64,000 nt of DNA from positions 11,565,899-11,629,898 of the forward strand of contig NC_044930.1 in assembly GCF_003576645.1 (NCBI RefSeq), given 5' to 3'. The notes below the pieces were generated by a model. The model worked only from the letters and a program-made list of their open reading frames with translations. It was not told the DNA's origin and searched no databases. The position numbers and the translations under genes are program-made. The DNA comes from Ipomoea triloba (taxonomy: Eukaryota > Streptophyta > Magnoliopsida > Solanales > Convolvulaceae). Below are positions 1 through 11,539 of the stretch, one piece after another. Every line of letters starts with the position of its first letter. Position 1 is the first letter of the stretch.

Positions 1-41
<41 letters not shown>
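1..41. repeat. AT dinucleotide microsatellite
   Basis: The window opens in an uninterrupted AT run, so the array may extend beyond the left edge. No gene is associated with it. Confidence 0.9.
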
Positions 42-44
<3 letters not shown>

Positions 45-1330
45 AATTTTTACACACACTATTATTTAAAAATATTAATATTATAAATGAGCAGCAACAT
101 AATGCATTTGCAGTTGAATTGAGACAAGATTTTTGGATATAAATCTGTGGAAGTTGTTGAATTGAGATAGTTGAAATCAACTATTATGTATATCCATATA
201 TGAATATGAATTTATAAGGGATATATCTCTAATTAGAATAAGACTATATTTTTTCTCAAAAAAAAAGAAAAGAAAAAAAAAGACTATATTTAAACAAATT
301 TTATTCATTTTCAAAGACAAAAATATTGTAATACAATGTTGAGTACCCTTAAAATTAAAGTGGAATATATTTATCACAATGAATTTGAATTTCTTGTATT
401 AATTTCAAATACATACACAACAAAAATTTTACTCGAATATCTATGAAGTTTCGACAACTAAAAAAAAAATGCATTATATCTATTTCAAAATGATTTACTA
501 ATTGGGTTTAAATATTGTGCACAAGTCTTCGCGCAAAGCGCGTAGAAAAAACTAGTTAAATTTATAATTTTTAATGGTAAGTGTCAAAATTTGACATAAC
601 AGGGAATTTCGAGTTATGAAAATCTAGGGTTAAGGATCTGTTGGGTCTTTTAAAAGCCTGACTAAGCCAAACAATGTAAGCAAGGAAGATTGGGAGGATT
701 TAAAAAAAAAACGCACAACAAGAACCACATGGTCATATCTCCGGGGATGAAGTTGTATGTCATGAAATGGCTTTGTAAAACTCCTAGAGAGATAAGAAAA
801 AAAAATTTGTAGACTCAGTTCATATCAAAATCTTTAACAAGCAAAGTGATGACTTATATGATTCAATTCATCAATTTTGGTATATCAATGGTTAAGGTTG
901 TTAAAAAATAAGGAAAAAATGATGGGTCAATTTTATAATTATTGCAAATATTTTTAAGTTTGCAATAATTATAAAATTGACCAAATGTATTTTTTTTTTT
1001 TTACTAAAACTCTTAACCATTGATAAATCTTGATGGACGATTTAGCTTGGTCCTCATTTTTTTTATATAGGGCTATAGTAGTTGTTCTCATTTGAATCCA
1101 CCTCTATTTGTATATACCAATATATGTATTTACTACATATGTATGTTTGTATGTACATACGTAAGCAGTGGCGGAGCCAAAAATCTTCTTCAGTGGGGGC
1201 GAAAAATTAAAACTAACGAGATATTTTGAAAGAAAAAAAATTAAGCAAAATTTAGTCTTAATTTGGTGTTGAAAAATGGGGGTGTTACATTATATTGCAC
1301 ATCAAGGCTAGTAGTAGCATGTAAACGGTA
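42..1330. other. AT-rich intergenic DNA without a recognisable gene
   Basis: Short A and T runs and scattered stops; no ORF here resembles a known protein. It contains one small inverted-repeat element (869-1035, listed separately). Around 1164-1205 there is a 'agtggcggagcca' motif followed by 'gtgggggcg'. This motif is often seen at the ends of plant DNA transposons, but no partner end was found. Confidence 0.5.
869..1035. mobile_element. Small foldback MITE-like inverted repeat
   Basis: The left arm (from about 869, with 'tatcaatggttaag' and then 'gtcaattttataattattgc') is repeated in inverse orientation in the right arm, which ends near 1035. The arms meet at about 960. Hence this is a nearly full-length hairpin of about 165 bp. 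No clear target-site duplication was found, so the superfamily is unassigned. Confidence 0.6.
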
Positions 1331-1334
1331 GACA

Positions 1335-1864
1335 TCAGAATGGTTTAAACCCAAATGCGGAATTAGGCAAGGTGATCCTATCTCTCCCTTACTTTTTGTC
1401 CTATGCATATAGAGATTGAGCAACTTGATAGAACATGTAGTGGAAAAGGGCACTTGGAAAGGCCTAAAGATCACGAGAAGAGGCTCGATTCTAAGTCACC
1501 TGTTTTTTGTCGATGACCTTGTACTTTTTGGAGAAACTTCATTGCATCAAGTCTCAGTTATCAAGGAATGCCTAGAAGAGTTATACTCCATGTCTGGGCA
1601 GCAAGTTAGCTTAACATAATCCTCCTTGCATATTTCCAAAAACACTCATCCTGAAATCCAGCAAGCTATTAGCACTAGTCTGGGAATACCGAGAGTAGAA
1701 GATTTGGGAAGATATCTAGGAGTACCTTCCATACATGGCAGAATCAAACAAGAGCCATATTCAGATTTGATATCAAGAGTCCAAGCCAGACTATCCGAGT
1801 GGAAAAGGAAACCACTATCCTTGGTGGGTAGGATGATTCTCACACAATCTGTGTTGTCAGTTAT
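1335..1864 (+). pseudogene. Degenerate LINE reverse transcriptase fragment
   Basis: Reading in one main frame gives CGIRQGDPISPLLFVLCI, a stop, then NLIEHVVEKGTWKGLKITRR, FVDDLVLFGE (the RT catalytic box, normally FADD), GRYLGVPS and PLSLVGRMILTQSVLS. This is the order of the palm and thumb of plant L1-type LINE reverse transcriptases. In-frame stops occur at about 1410 and 1617. The reading breaks off at about 1864, where an LTR-like element begins. Just past that element (3656 onward) a short stretch reads WPMKTARL, which resembles the expected continuation. The LINE was therefore probably split by the insertion. It is inactive. Confidence 0.75.
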
Positions 1865-3652
1865 TGTGATACCCCGCACTTTCCTAATATTAATATTTAG
1901 CTATAAATATTTTATGAAGGGGTTATTTTAATTTCTTACTAGTAATTATTTTAGTAAGGTGTTTCTAACCAATTCACAGAGGCCCATTCACAGAGGCGTA
2001 TGAGCCTAATCACAGAGGCATACCATACCCAAATCACGGAGGCATATAATGCCCAACCAACTCCATCCTATACCAATAGATATACATAGAGCCTTAGCTC
2101 GAACAACCACATCTCAAAAGGGTATACATGACACATGAAACCCAAGGAATTTACTCACAAGAGTTCAAGACCTCAACATACCAAACTCAAGTCCAATTCC
2201 AAACGAAATAGTCAAACCAAGGAATATTCAGATTCAGAACATGAACAATAGGACATCATGCTCAGAACATTCATCAAAGAATCAACCAACAATACAAAAT
2301 CCATAATCCAATATAAATGACCAACAACCATGAACCAATACTCAATAATCGGGGTAGTATATTCAACATGTTTAAAATACACTCCAGGAACCAAAGGTGA
2401 AACTACAGAGTCAATAGACCACAAAACAACACTAGAATATAGAGGGAATTTACTTAGATAGAACACTTCCGTAGAACACGCCAGACCGTTGGGGCAATTC
2501 GCCAAGAATAGACAGACCAATGCGGCAGAACACACCCCTCTGCCGTACCTTCCGCACGAAGGCAACGGACCTTGGTGACGGAACACCCCCTTCCGCCACA
2601 TTGCACCGCCTCTATGAGGAAGGGCTCAGCGGGACACATTAAACCGCTGGACCTCTCCGCAAGAACAAAACCCAACCGAGAATACCTAGACTTCAATCAA
2701 ACACGAAGCAATGAACATTAAACCATTCCAGTACCCAGATCAAGATCAGAATACACATTCCAGAAGCCAAATAACACATGGAATCCACAACAACAATACC
2801 CAATCACATCAAGGTTCAAGAATAATGAACACAAATCCAAAGATCCACAAGATAGACTCAATAATCCAATAAATCATAGGCTATAACCAAGAAATAATCC
2901 ATAGGATTCCACAAAACACAAAAACACATATATATGCAAGAGTGAAAGTAGGTTTAGTGAGACATGGAGGATTACCTCTAAGCTAGCTTCTCCAAACACC
3001 AACTCCTAGCTCAATCCATCAAACCACCACCATCACCATGATCATCTTGACCCAAGAACACCCCAAGGAAAACCATAAGAAGCTTATGAAGACTAGGAAA
3101 TTGTAAGATAAAATGCAATCTAAACATGGACTAGCACTTACCCAAGCATATGAACCCCTAAAAGAGAAGTCTTGCTTTGAATCCTTGCTAAGAAGAAGAG
3201 GTGATCTTGTGTAGGGTTTATGGGTGGAAATGGCGTGTGATTCATGTAGGAGAAGGGAGGAGACTAGGGAAATTAATTATTAGAAGGCTTTTATATGACT
3301 CCCACAAAATCTATACATACATAATGTATGTAGTGTTAGGATAATTAAATGAAACATGGGCTCTCACATTAAGGATGGGCTCTGTCCTATCAAGAATTAA
3401 TTTAAATAGCATTAGGTTTGATTCTTCAAAGGATTGAGCCAATTAAATATTCAATTTATTATAAGGGAGGAAAAGACCCAATTGGTATCCCTTACAAAAT
3501 TAAATTAGAGAATTGGGCTTTCTTAACAATTAAATAAGGTAGAATAGGAAATATATATTTATTTAAAAGAACCGGGCCCAATTAATTAAATTAACCCCAC
3601 GAAAAGAAGAATTACCCGGGTTCAAGGCATGATTTAAATCCGGGGTATCACA
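1865..3652 (+). mobile_element. Ty3/gypsy-type LTR (solo or 5' LTR)
   Basis: The sequence starts with TGTGATACCCCG and ends with the exact inverse CGGGGTATCACA, i.e. the TG...CA ends typical of long LTRs of plant chromovirus-type gypsy elements. The 1788-bp interior is non-coding, with short repeats of 'ccattcacagaggc' type at 1979-2045. It interrupts a LINE fragment. A truncated second copy of its first ~90 bp lies at 5252-5340, preceded by a purine-rich tract. That layout fits a 5' LTR, an internally deleted element and a broken 3' LTR. The flanking 5 bp do not match as a target duplication, so a simple solo LTR is not proven. Confidence 0.55.
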
Positions 3653-5223
3653 ATTGGCCTATGAAGACCGCAAGACTGTTAATCATGAGCAATATTTGGC
3701 CTGCTAAGCAATTAACAATGGCAATGAGAACCATGTAACAAATTACCATGGAGCGTTTCAAGATATTGGTTCTAGGAGAAGTCTCGGCCTATATCACGGT
3801 CTTGGTAGGTACCATTGACCGCGTTAGATGCAAGGTTAAAGTTGAGTGCTGCATTCCACTACCTCTAGGTGATCAACAAGAAGAACTATTGAAGACTGGA
3901 AAGACGAGTTGATATATTCGCGCTAGTGACCAGCAAGGATCACAAGATGAATACTAAGACTTGATCAAACCATCTTACAACGGTATTAGCAATCGAATAA
4001 ACAAAGGATTCCTTATAAGGTCTTGTATTATCAAAAGAGCAGGAATTCGCGATACTAAAGAAAGTATAACCATTACGTGGGTGCTAAGACTTCGATGTTT
4101 TAAAGTACAAGGAAGTAAACTTAGTTCCTAAGGTCACCGATAATCATAGGTGAATCTCCTTTCGTGGTCAGGTGATGCCTTCCTGGTTGATCCTATCTTG
4201 TCATGAAACTTCCTCGGGAATCTCTCGTGCGACATCGATCGGTCATCAGTTAACTCTTGCATCCATTACAGGATGGTGTGGATGATAATGTGGCACCTAA
4301 GATAAAGGTGATTAGTGTTGATAGTTGCGAGTTAACCTGATGAGAACCTTACGGTCTGAAGATGGGATGAGTTATCATAGGTGTCGCGGATGAGCAATCA
4401 TGTCGCTAATGATTGAATAAGGAATAATTGAGAAGTAACTTCTAGGTTGGCTTTGCCACCTAAATTGGATCAGAATGTAGAGCGTATTGAAGAAGGATAT
4501 TTGTGATTCATCACCTTCGGTTCCTCCTGTAGTGATAAGGATGTGCGAGCTGTAATGAAGTAAAACTTATGAGAATTTTAGATTCGCGTTGCGTGTGAAG
4601 CAAAGTCAAGATCCGCCAATCGATCAAAGTGTCGTGATCAACCGTCAAGCTGAGGAGATTGCGTAAAGATGAGAGACTTCTTATCATTCTTAAAGTCGAA
4701 TTCTTCTCTGTTCCTTGAAATCCCGAATACCCCTTTTGTTGAGAAATCCCTTCTATCTATCCTAGACATTATTCCTATCTCCTCTCGAAACTGAAACTCT
4801 TTTTTTTCCTTGAATAAACCGTATACCCTATCGTTGAAAAACTCTTTGTGTTTTCAAGCCTCGTCCCTATCTTCTCTCGAAGCCGAGTTCTTTCTTTTCT
4901 TGGAAGGACTGGATATCTCCTTGGTAAGAATTCATTTCTGTCCTTTCAAACATTGTTCTTGTTTGCTTCTTGAAATAATTTTATGCAAGGTGACAACCTT
5001 ATTTACTAAGTTGTAGCCTTGATAACTTTGATTCCATTCTTAACCAACGTTGTCTTTGAACGTTAAACCTTAAACACCCTCATTCTATTTTCCTGTTAGA
5101 TCAAAATTTTCAAAACTAAGCGTATATTATATAAATATTTTTCTCTATATATACTACTGTAGTAGTTTTTTAACTCTCTATTCCCAAAATGATTTTTGAG
5201 CTTCAGGGACGAAACTCCTTTTA
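3653..5223 (+). other. Possible internal remnant of a gypsy-type element
   Basis: No reading frame longer than about 70 codons; multiple stops in all frames. The only recognisable signals are a short LINE-like WPMKTARL reading at the left end and, at about 5205-5223, 'cagggacgaaactcc', which resembles the conserved purine-rich end of gypsy pol genes just before a 3' LTR. I cannot identify domains in between. Confidence 0.35.
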
Positions 5224-5248
5224 AGGGTTTAGGGTTTAGGGTTTAGGG
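5224..5248 (+). repeat. Short plant telomere-like tract
   Basis: Three and a half units of agggttt in perfect tandem (plant telomere repeat TTTAGGG). It sits exactly between the purine-rich tract and the truncated LTR copy. Too short to be a telomere; an interstitial tract. Confidence 0.9.
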
Positions 5249-5251
5249 TAG

Positions 5252-5340
5252 TTTCCTCAATATTAATATTTAGCTATAAATATTTTATGAAGTGGTTATT
5301 TTCTTACTAGTAATTATTTTAGTAAGGTGTTTCTAACCCA
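5252..5340 (+). mobile_element. Truncated copy of the 1865-3652 LTR
   Basis: Nearly identical to 1880-1970 (shared 'aatattaatatttagctata' and 'ctagtaattattttagtaag') and then diverges. The first ~15 bp of the LTR are missing and replaced by the telomere-like tract. Confidence 0.75.
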
Positions 5341-5394
5341 ATTATTTTACAAAGGGCTGGGATGAATATATCCCCAAGGTTGAAAAAATCGCTA

Positions 5395-5745
5395 GGCGCC
5401 TAGCCTGCCTAGTTTTTTTTTTTTTTTTTTTTTTTAATTTTGAATTTTTTAAAAAATATTTTAAGTGTTAATAATTATAAATTGTTTAATATTGTAAGTC
5501 TTTACACTTTAATAGTTAAATAGTTAACACTCATTAAGTTATTAGTTATTATTTATTAATTATTAGTGCATTACTTATTAGTTTAATTTAATTATTACGT
5601 AGTACTTTTTATTTTATTAAGTTATTAATTATTAGTTATTACTTATTAGACCATTAGTGTATTAGTTAATACATTATAACATTAATAGTTTAAATGTTTA
5701 AGATTTGCAATTAAAAACAAATTAAAAACAACGCCAGCCTGCCGG
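5395..5745. repeat. AT-rich repeat with 'gcctag' ends
   Basis: Begins with 'cgctaggcgcctagcctgcctag', then a long T run and an AT-only core rich in 'ttattag'. It ends near 'gccagcctgccggcggcc'. The GC-rich ends are loosely inverse to each other, as in hAT-type MITEs, but the match is imperfect. Confidence 0.3.
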
Positions 5746-5811
5746 CGGCCTATATAGCTATTATTGAATCCAAATGAGTTGTATTTCCTAGAATTATCTT
5801 AAGCCCATAAT

Positions 5812-5846
5812 TATATATATATATATGTGTGTGCGCGCGCGCGTGT
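5812..5846. repeat. Compound AT/GT/GC microsatellite
   Basis: Runs of at, gt and gc dinucleotides in succession; no gene assigned. Confidence 0.8.
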
Positions 5847-7004
5847 CTCTTATAGACTATGGTTGGTGACTCAACCAACCTTAGCCCTTGCCATAAATAG
5901 CCCAACCCATATTTAGTAACCCTACTATATATAGTATATGCTTCTTTGTACAGCAGCCAAGACATTCCCCTGATTGTTCATTCCTCTGCCTCTCCATTCT
6001 ATTCTCTGTCTCTCTCTCCCTCAACCAAGCTGCAGGCAACAAACAACAATGGTGAGCTCCGGTGAAGTGGTGCGTCATTAGTGACGGTTCGGCATCAATG
6101 AGAGCAACGACAACACCTTTCTCTCCCCCCTTCTTCCATCGGCGAGAATCAGCAAAAGGTCCAATAGCTCCGACGTCGGGTGTTCCTTCGGCATGAGCAG
6201 AGTTGCGGCGAAGGATGGTGGTGGTCGAAGTTGGCTGTGGTTCGGCTTACCTTCCTCATCAACGAAGAACCAGCAGCCTTCCTCTGCTTCCCGGCGGTGC
6301 AAAGCAGCGGCAACATGGAGGTACGCCCTTCCCCGTCCGTAGCAGTGGCGTGAACGGACTCCTCTGTCCTTTCTCCCTTGACGTTATTATCTTTTGTAGA
6401 AAAAAAACTAATCAAAACGCCTACCTTTTTGCAGATTAATGAAGATGAAATCAGTAAAAAAAAATACTTATATATTCGTCGTGGAAGACTACCACTTTGC
6501 TCTTAATTTCGAAAGAGTCTTTCTTCTTTTCCATGATCAAATATGTACGAATGACTCGTACCTTCATAGCACTCCATTTCTTGAAGATAGATAAATCATT
6601 GGCAAGGCAGTACTATACATTCCCATGGTCGAAAGCAACAATGCAAATGAAAGCAAAGCAAAAATTTTCCCCACTGATTTGTATGACTGATAGTTAACCT
6701 GTAATATACAACATGTGTAATAGATGTCTGAGAATGAAAGAGTTATAGATGTATATTAAATAATTTTGAATTCCCGGTGAGAGTGAAAGAGTGTTATAAT
6801 GGTTTCGTTGATTCTCGAATCGTTTTTGACGATTCAATTTCCTATAGAATTACAATTATTTCGTTTACGATTGAAGTTGCCTAAATATCTAATTGTAATT
6901 AATTTTGTGGTCTTTGATTCTTCTAGAGACGACTTTTTTAAAAGGTTCTTATAATACTAATTTTAAACCCTAAACGGCGTCGTTTAACTGTGGGTGGAAT
7001 TCAA
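5847..7004. other. Unassigned region; no supportable gene
   Basis: A TATA-like 'ctatatatagta' (about 5925) is followed by a CT-rich leader-like stretch and an ATG at about 6050 that closes after ten codons. The GC-richer part (6060-6360) has overlapping short frames on both strands but no domain I recognise. It could be a decayed gene or captured fragment. 6370-7004 is AT-rich and featureless. Confidence 0.4.
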
Positions 7005-7152
7005 GGCCAAACAATAGAATCAATATTCCCAATAATTTATTTTTCACAAATCAAATAATAGAATCAATTTTCATGGTAATTTCTTTTTTTTTTTTTTTAT
7101 GGAATTTCACTTCCATTTTCCCTGAAATATTTTTTGCGAATTAAACGGGGCC
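7005..7152. mobile_element. Right-end fragment of a PIF/Harbinger-like element
   Basis: Shares with the complete element at 60449-61372 the series 'ccaaacaatagaat', 'tggaatttcacttcc' and a terminal 'aaac(g)gggcc' followed by tta. The left end was not found nearby, so this is a truncated relative. Confidence 0.55.
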
Positions 7153-7476
7153 TTATAGATTAACAAATTATATATTTGGTCATTTATTAGGACTTATTAC
7201 TTTATTAGTTATTATTGTGTTTAGCAAATTACAAATGCATTAATATATGTTTAAACTATCTAAATTATTTTAGTATACACTTATTAACTTTTTTCATATT
7301 AATTTTTATTTATATTTAAAAAAGTTTCAAATTTAGCGGGACGACCTCCCTAGGCCTATATTTTGACGGGCTTTGACAAATGTCCACCCCCACCATTTGA
7401 CGAGCTTTGGTGGGCTCTGCTTAGCCAACCCATTTCAACAACTCTAATCTCCTCCACCCATATGTCCAAGCCTTCA

Positions 7477-8182
7477 TGCCCTTTAGGGATGGCAATTATA
7501 CCCATACCCTATGGGTTACCCGCATCCCTGCCCCTACGGGTTTTAAAATACCCGCACAATTTGGGTAATGGGTGCGGGGATGGGGGAATTTTGTAAACCC
7601 GCGCAGGTATGGGGGTGGGTGCGAGGGAGGTATCCCCGCCCCGCACCGGCACCCCCACATATCTATATATATATATATAGATTCACACACTTGTATTACT
7701 AGTATTCATTTATTATATAAGCTTATGTATCTTTTATAATTAAAAATGAATAATGAATTAAACTTCTTTATGAGCTAGTGCCTCACGGATTCAATTGAAT
7801 TATCATCTCATTGTCTTATTTTTTTGTTTATGAAAATTGAAAAGGAACAACATAAATAACATAATGAGCAAACACTTATAGAACTTATACTATCAACACA
7901 ATTTTAATTTCAATTAAAGACTAACATCATTGGCTCTTATTAAATTTTAGAGTTATGTTCAAACTTATAAAAGGAATCCATTCGATAATTAAAATTGTAG
8001 TATAAATTTTTTATTAGATTTAAGTCTAATATTAATAATTAGAGTTGTGGGTTGAGTATCACCTGCACCCGCAAAATCTCCACGAGGTCAGGAATTTCAT
8101 TACCCGCGCGAGTGCGGGTGCGGGGAGTGGGTTGGGAATGCGGGTGCGGGGCAGGTGATATATCCCCCACCCCATTGCCCTT
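7477..8182. mobile_element. hAT-type non-autonomous element
   Basis: Left end 'agggatggcaa' (from 7485) and right end 'ccaccccat' (to 8175) are inverse to each other and match the usual TAGGGGTGGC ends of plant hAT elements. Both subterminal regions are packed with 'acccgc' / 'gcgggt' motifs, while the core is AT-rich. The flanks carry 'tgcccttt' (7477-7484) and 'tgcccttg' (8176-8183), 7 of 8 matching, as expected for an 8-bp hAT target duplication. No transposase coding remains. Confidence 0.7.
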
Positions 8183-8489
8183 GCCTCATGCCATGCCACA
8201 CGGCCACACCTCCACTACCTACCTCACCCCTTTTATAAATCCCAATTCCCAACTGACCCAACTACTCAAAGTAAAGTCAGCTAGTTGCCGTTGAATCTGT
8301 GTGACTGCCATAGCAGGGGTAGTTATGCAATTTCAGGTTTCGCCCTCTACGGCTCTACTCTATCAGTATCGCGGCATAACCGCATTTGCCGCAACAACAT
8401 TTAAGAAGTATATTTATTTTTTTATTTAAATATTCGAAACTTCCACCGCCTCATGCATTCAAATTTTGTATATATGTGTGTGTAATTGA

Positions 8490-9609
8490 TTGATTGTGTA
8501 AAACAGAGCTGCAAATCTCCTTTTGGGTCCTCTCTCGCTCTCCAAGGTATTATGTTCTTCTATGGATTTAGTGTTTTGAATTTGGAAGTACGAAATTAAT
8601 TGATGCTATTATTCTTACCATTTCTTGACAGTTTTTGCTTGTATTTTTCGTGAAATTGTAGCTGTAGTATAGAGTTTTAAGAGTAGTTGTGGAAATTCAG
8701 ATCATATGCTGAGGAAATCTTGATCTAGGGTTTGAATTGTTATATCTTTAGCCCTGGTATTGGATTTGATTTGAATTTGAATGAAATGCATCGTATTTAT
8801 GTCCTTTTGAATGTAATTCTCGCCGAATGATTGACTTTTCACATTCATAAATTGAAATTATTGCGAATAAATTGAGGTCGAGCAACATACCTCAATCGTG
8901 AGATTTCATTCCATTGTCAACTTGGATCTCTTGACTTCTACTATGGAATACTGATACATTCTGGGGGAAGGGGTACTGCCGCAGAGGTAGACCAGCACAA
9001 GGAAATTTAAATTTGGAAAGAAAGAGCAATTGACATAATCCTATATTCCTATTTTTTGTCATAATAGAATAGTTTAGTTTGATTAGAACTCATAGATAGT
9101 TAGCTTTAGTTTCAGTCAGATTAGGAGTCATTATGGTAGCCTATATTAAGGGCATCTTCAATCAATAATAGACAAGCAGAAATTTTAGAGAAAGCAGGGA
9201 GTTTGGAATCTCAACAAAAATCCCAGTGTTTCCTCTCCATGACTTGAGCCTGGTTGTTCATATCAAATACTTAAAAGTTTACTTTGTTAGGGATATAGTC
9301 CTGTCCCAAATACTTGTTGGACACACACATTGGTGGGGATATAATAATTCTCCATAATTCTAATAGGGGAAACCAACTCTGGCATCTTAGTATATCTCAT
9401 CATGAGGAGACTTTAAGGTAGAAATGTATTAACTCTTACAGATATGGATATTCATTAGAGAACTTCTATGAGAAAAACAAATAAGAAGCTTATATTTGTG
9501 CAGGATGATTGATTCTACAGCTTTCATTAGGCCATGAGCTATGACCTGTGATGGTTTGATCTCAATCAACTAGTGGGTGGCTTTTAGATTTTTTTTGGGG
9601 TGTGTAAAG
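8490..9609 (+). promoter_or_regulatory. Probable promoter and 5' leader with a leader intron for the PHD/RING gene
   Basis: A CT-rich stretch (8515-8546) ends in a good donor, 'aag|gtatta' at 8546/8547, typical of a plant 5'-UTR exon. Plausible acceptors before the ATG at 9610 are 'gtgcag' ending at 9503 and 'ttttag' ending at about 9589. Exact leader structure is inferred; a cDNA would decide it. Confidence 0.5.
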
Positions 9610-11539
9610 ATGGAAAGGCGAGGCAAGGGTAGGCACTATGCTTATCGTGGAAGGAAGGCTAGATCTGATTATAAATGTTATGAACAGTCAGATGAGGATT
9701 ACAAGGTCTGTAAAAATGAGGTGTTTGATGAGTCCGAGGATGAATACTCTTCTTTTGTTGGGGATACATCAGAAGAGAGTTTAGGTGAGTACGAAGATAA
9801 GGAAGAGGAGAAGGAGATGGAAGAGATGGACAGTAGGGTGGTGAAAAAGGTTGTTAAAAAGAATGATGTCAGACCTAAAGCACCAAAGAGACAGAAAAAT
9901 GGAGTTGTAAAACGAAGAAAAAGGAAGAGACTTGTGTACAGAGGAGAAGATGATGACAATGATATTTGTGATGATGATGATGATGAGGAGGAATTTACCC
10001 CATATGGGATCAACCGGGTTGTAAAACGAAGAAAAAGGAAACAGGTTGCTTACAGAGAAGAAGATACTGACATTGATGATGATGATGATGATGATGATGA
10101 CAGGGAATTTACCCCAGATGAGATTGATGGTGTAGGTGATGATGAAGATGAGTTGCCCATGACAAGAAGGAAAAAGAAATTGTGCAAGCCACAATTGAGA
10201 AAGGGCAATGGCAAAGGGATGCAGAGGAAGAGAATCTCTGAAGTCTCAAGGAAAAAAACAAGGAAGAAAAACTCTAGGAAGAAAATCTCTAAAATTTCAA
10301 AGAAGACCACAGGGAAGAAACGAAGAAAGAAGCGTACGGTAAAAAGAAAAGCAAGATTTGATGATGGTGATGGGGAGTCCATGAACATAAACACAATGGA
10401 AAAGAAGACTAGGAAGAATATTGGAGCAGGGAGAAGGAAGAGAAGAATAATAATAGATTCTGATTCAGATTTTGTGACTTCTGAGTCATCAGACCTTGAA
10501 TACACTATATCTGAAGAAGAGAGAGAACAAGTCAGAGAAGCAAGTAAATTTTGTAGAGGCTTGACAGCTAGCTGGAGGAGACCAGCTTTTTTAAAGAATT
10601 CACCAGAAGAAAAAACTCAACGACTTCAAAAGAAGCGTTCACTAAGAAAGGACAAGGAGAAGGTAGAGGAGGTGAAGACTGAATCAGGAAAGCAGATATG
10701 TGGAATTTGTTTGTCTGAAGAAGGGAAGAAGACAATCCGTGGAACTTTGAATTGCTGCAGCCACTACTTCTGTTTTGCTTGCATCATGGAGTGGTCAAAG
10801 GTAGAATCTCGTTGTCCCCTCTGCAAGCAAAGATTTGTAACAATCAGTAAGCCTGCAAAATCAAGTGCTGGCTTTGATTTGAGACCTGTGGTGATTCAAG
10901 TTCTTGACCGTGACCAGGTCAGTTCAATCATTTCCAATTTTCTTGTTCAATCATTTCCAAATTTGTTTGGTTGCAAGCTAAATTAACATCATTATGTTTT
11001 TTTATTAACGTGGTTGTGTGAAGGTTTATGAACCATCTGAAGAAGAGCTTAGGGGTTATCTTGATCCATATGAGAATGTCATTTGTACTGAATGTCAACA
11101 AGGTGGGGATGATGCTCTTATGCTACTTTGTGATATCTGTGATTCGCCTTCACATACTTACTGTGTTGGCCTTGGACACGAAGTACCTGAAGGTAATTGG
11201 TACTGTGAAGGCTGTAGATCATCATCTCCTGGTTTCCAAAACCCACAAAATTCAAATCGTACGCCTGAGAGTAGAACAGTCAACAACTTTTCTGTCAGAT
11301 TGCCACCTATAGCTAACATGAGAGATACTTTTGACTTAAACGAGATCTATGTGCCTGATACACCATTAGCCCAAGAAGTTCACTGCACTCCATCTCCCCG
11401 AGATAGTCAGGCTGCTTCTCCAGCTTCAGGATCCGTGGCTTCCACAGTTTCAGACAGGAGAAGAATACATCGTCGAATAAATCAATTTCTTAGTAACAGA
11501 ACAAGACAGGTAGACAGTAGAACTAGAGACAATGGCTAG
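9610..11539 (+). CDS. PHD and RING zinc-finger protein, nuclear, chromatin-related
   Basis: Two coding exons, 9610-10917 and 11024-11539, give 607 aa; the intron is cag|gtcagt ... gaag|gttt and keeps the frame. Residues 1-340 are low-complexity: acidic runs (poly-Asp) alternate with Lys/Arg-rich nuclear-localisation-like blocks. A C3HC4 RING follows (C364, C367, then CSH, C402, C405), suggesting ubiquitin E3 activity. After it comes a C4HC3 PHD finger, a histone-tail reader (C457, C460, C472, C475, H480, C483, C497, C500). The tail contains a VPDTPL-type motif and Ser-rich sequence. The start at 9610 is chosen because the upstream ATG at 9577 lies in the probable leader/intron. RING-then-PHD proteins with this layout exist in plants, but their targets are poorly known; the function is inferred from domains. 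Confidence 0.88.

Noticed and set aside
6078..6439. Overlapping short frames on both strands in a GC-richer stretch
   Set aside because: No recognisable motif, no convincing splice structure, and the leader-like ATG at about 6050 closes after ten codons.
9699..10505. Antisense frames opposite the PHD/RING gene rich in Ser, Ile and Phe
   Set aside because: Complement of poly-Asp and Lys-rich coding sequence; no domain.
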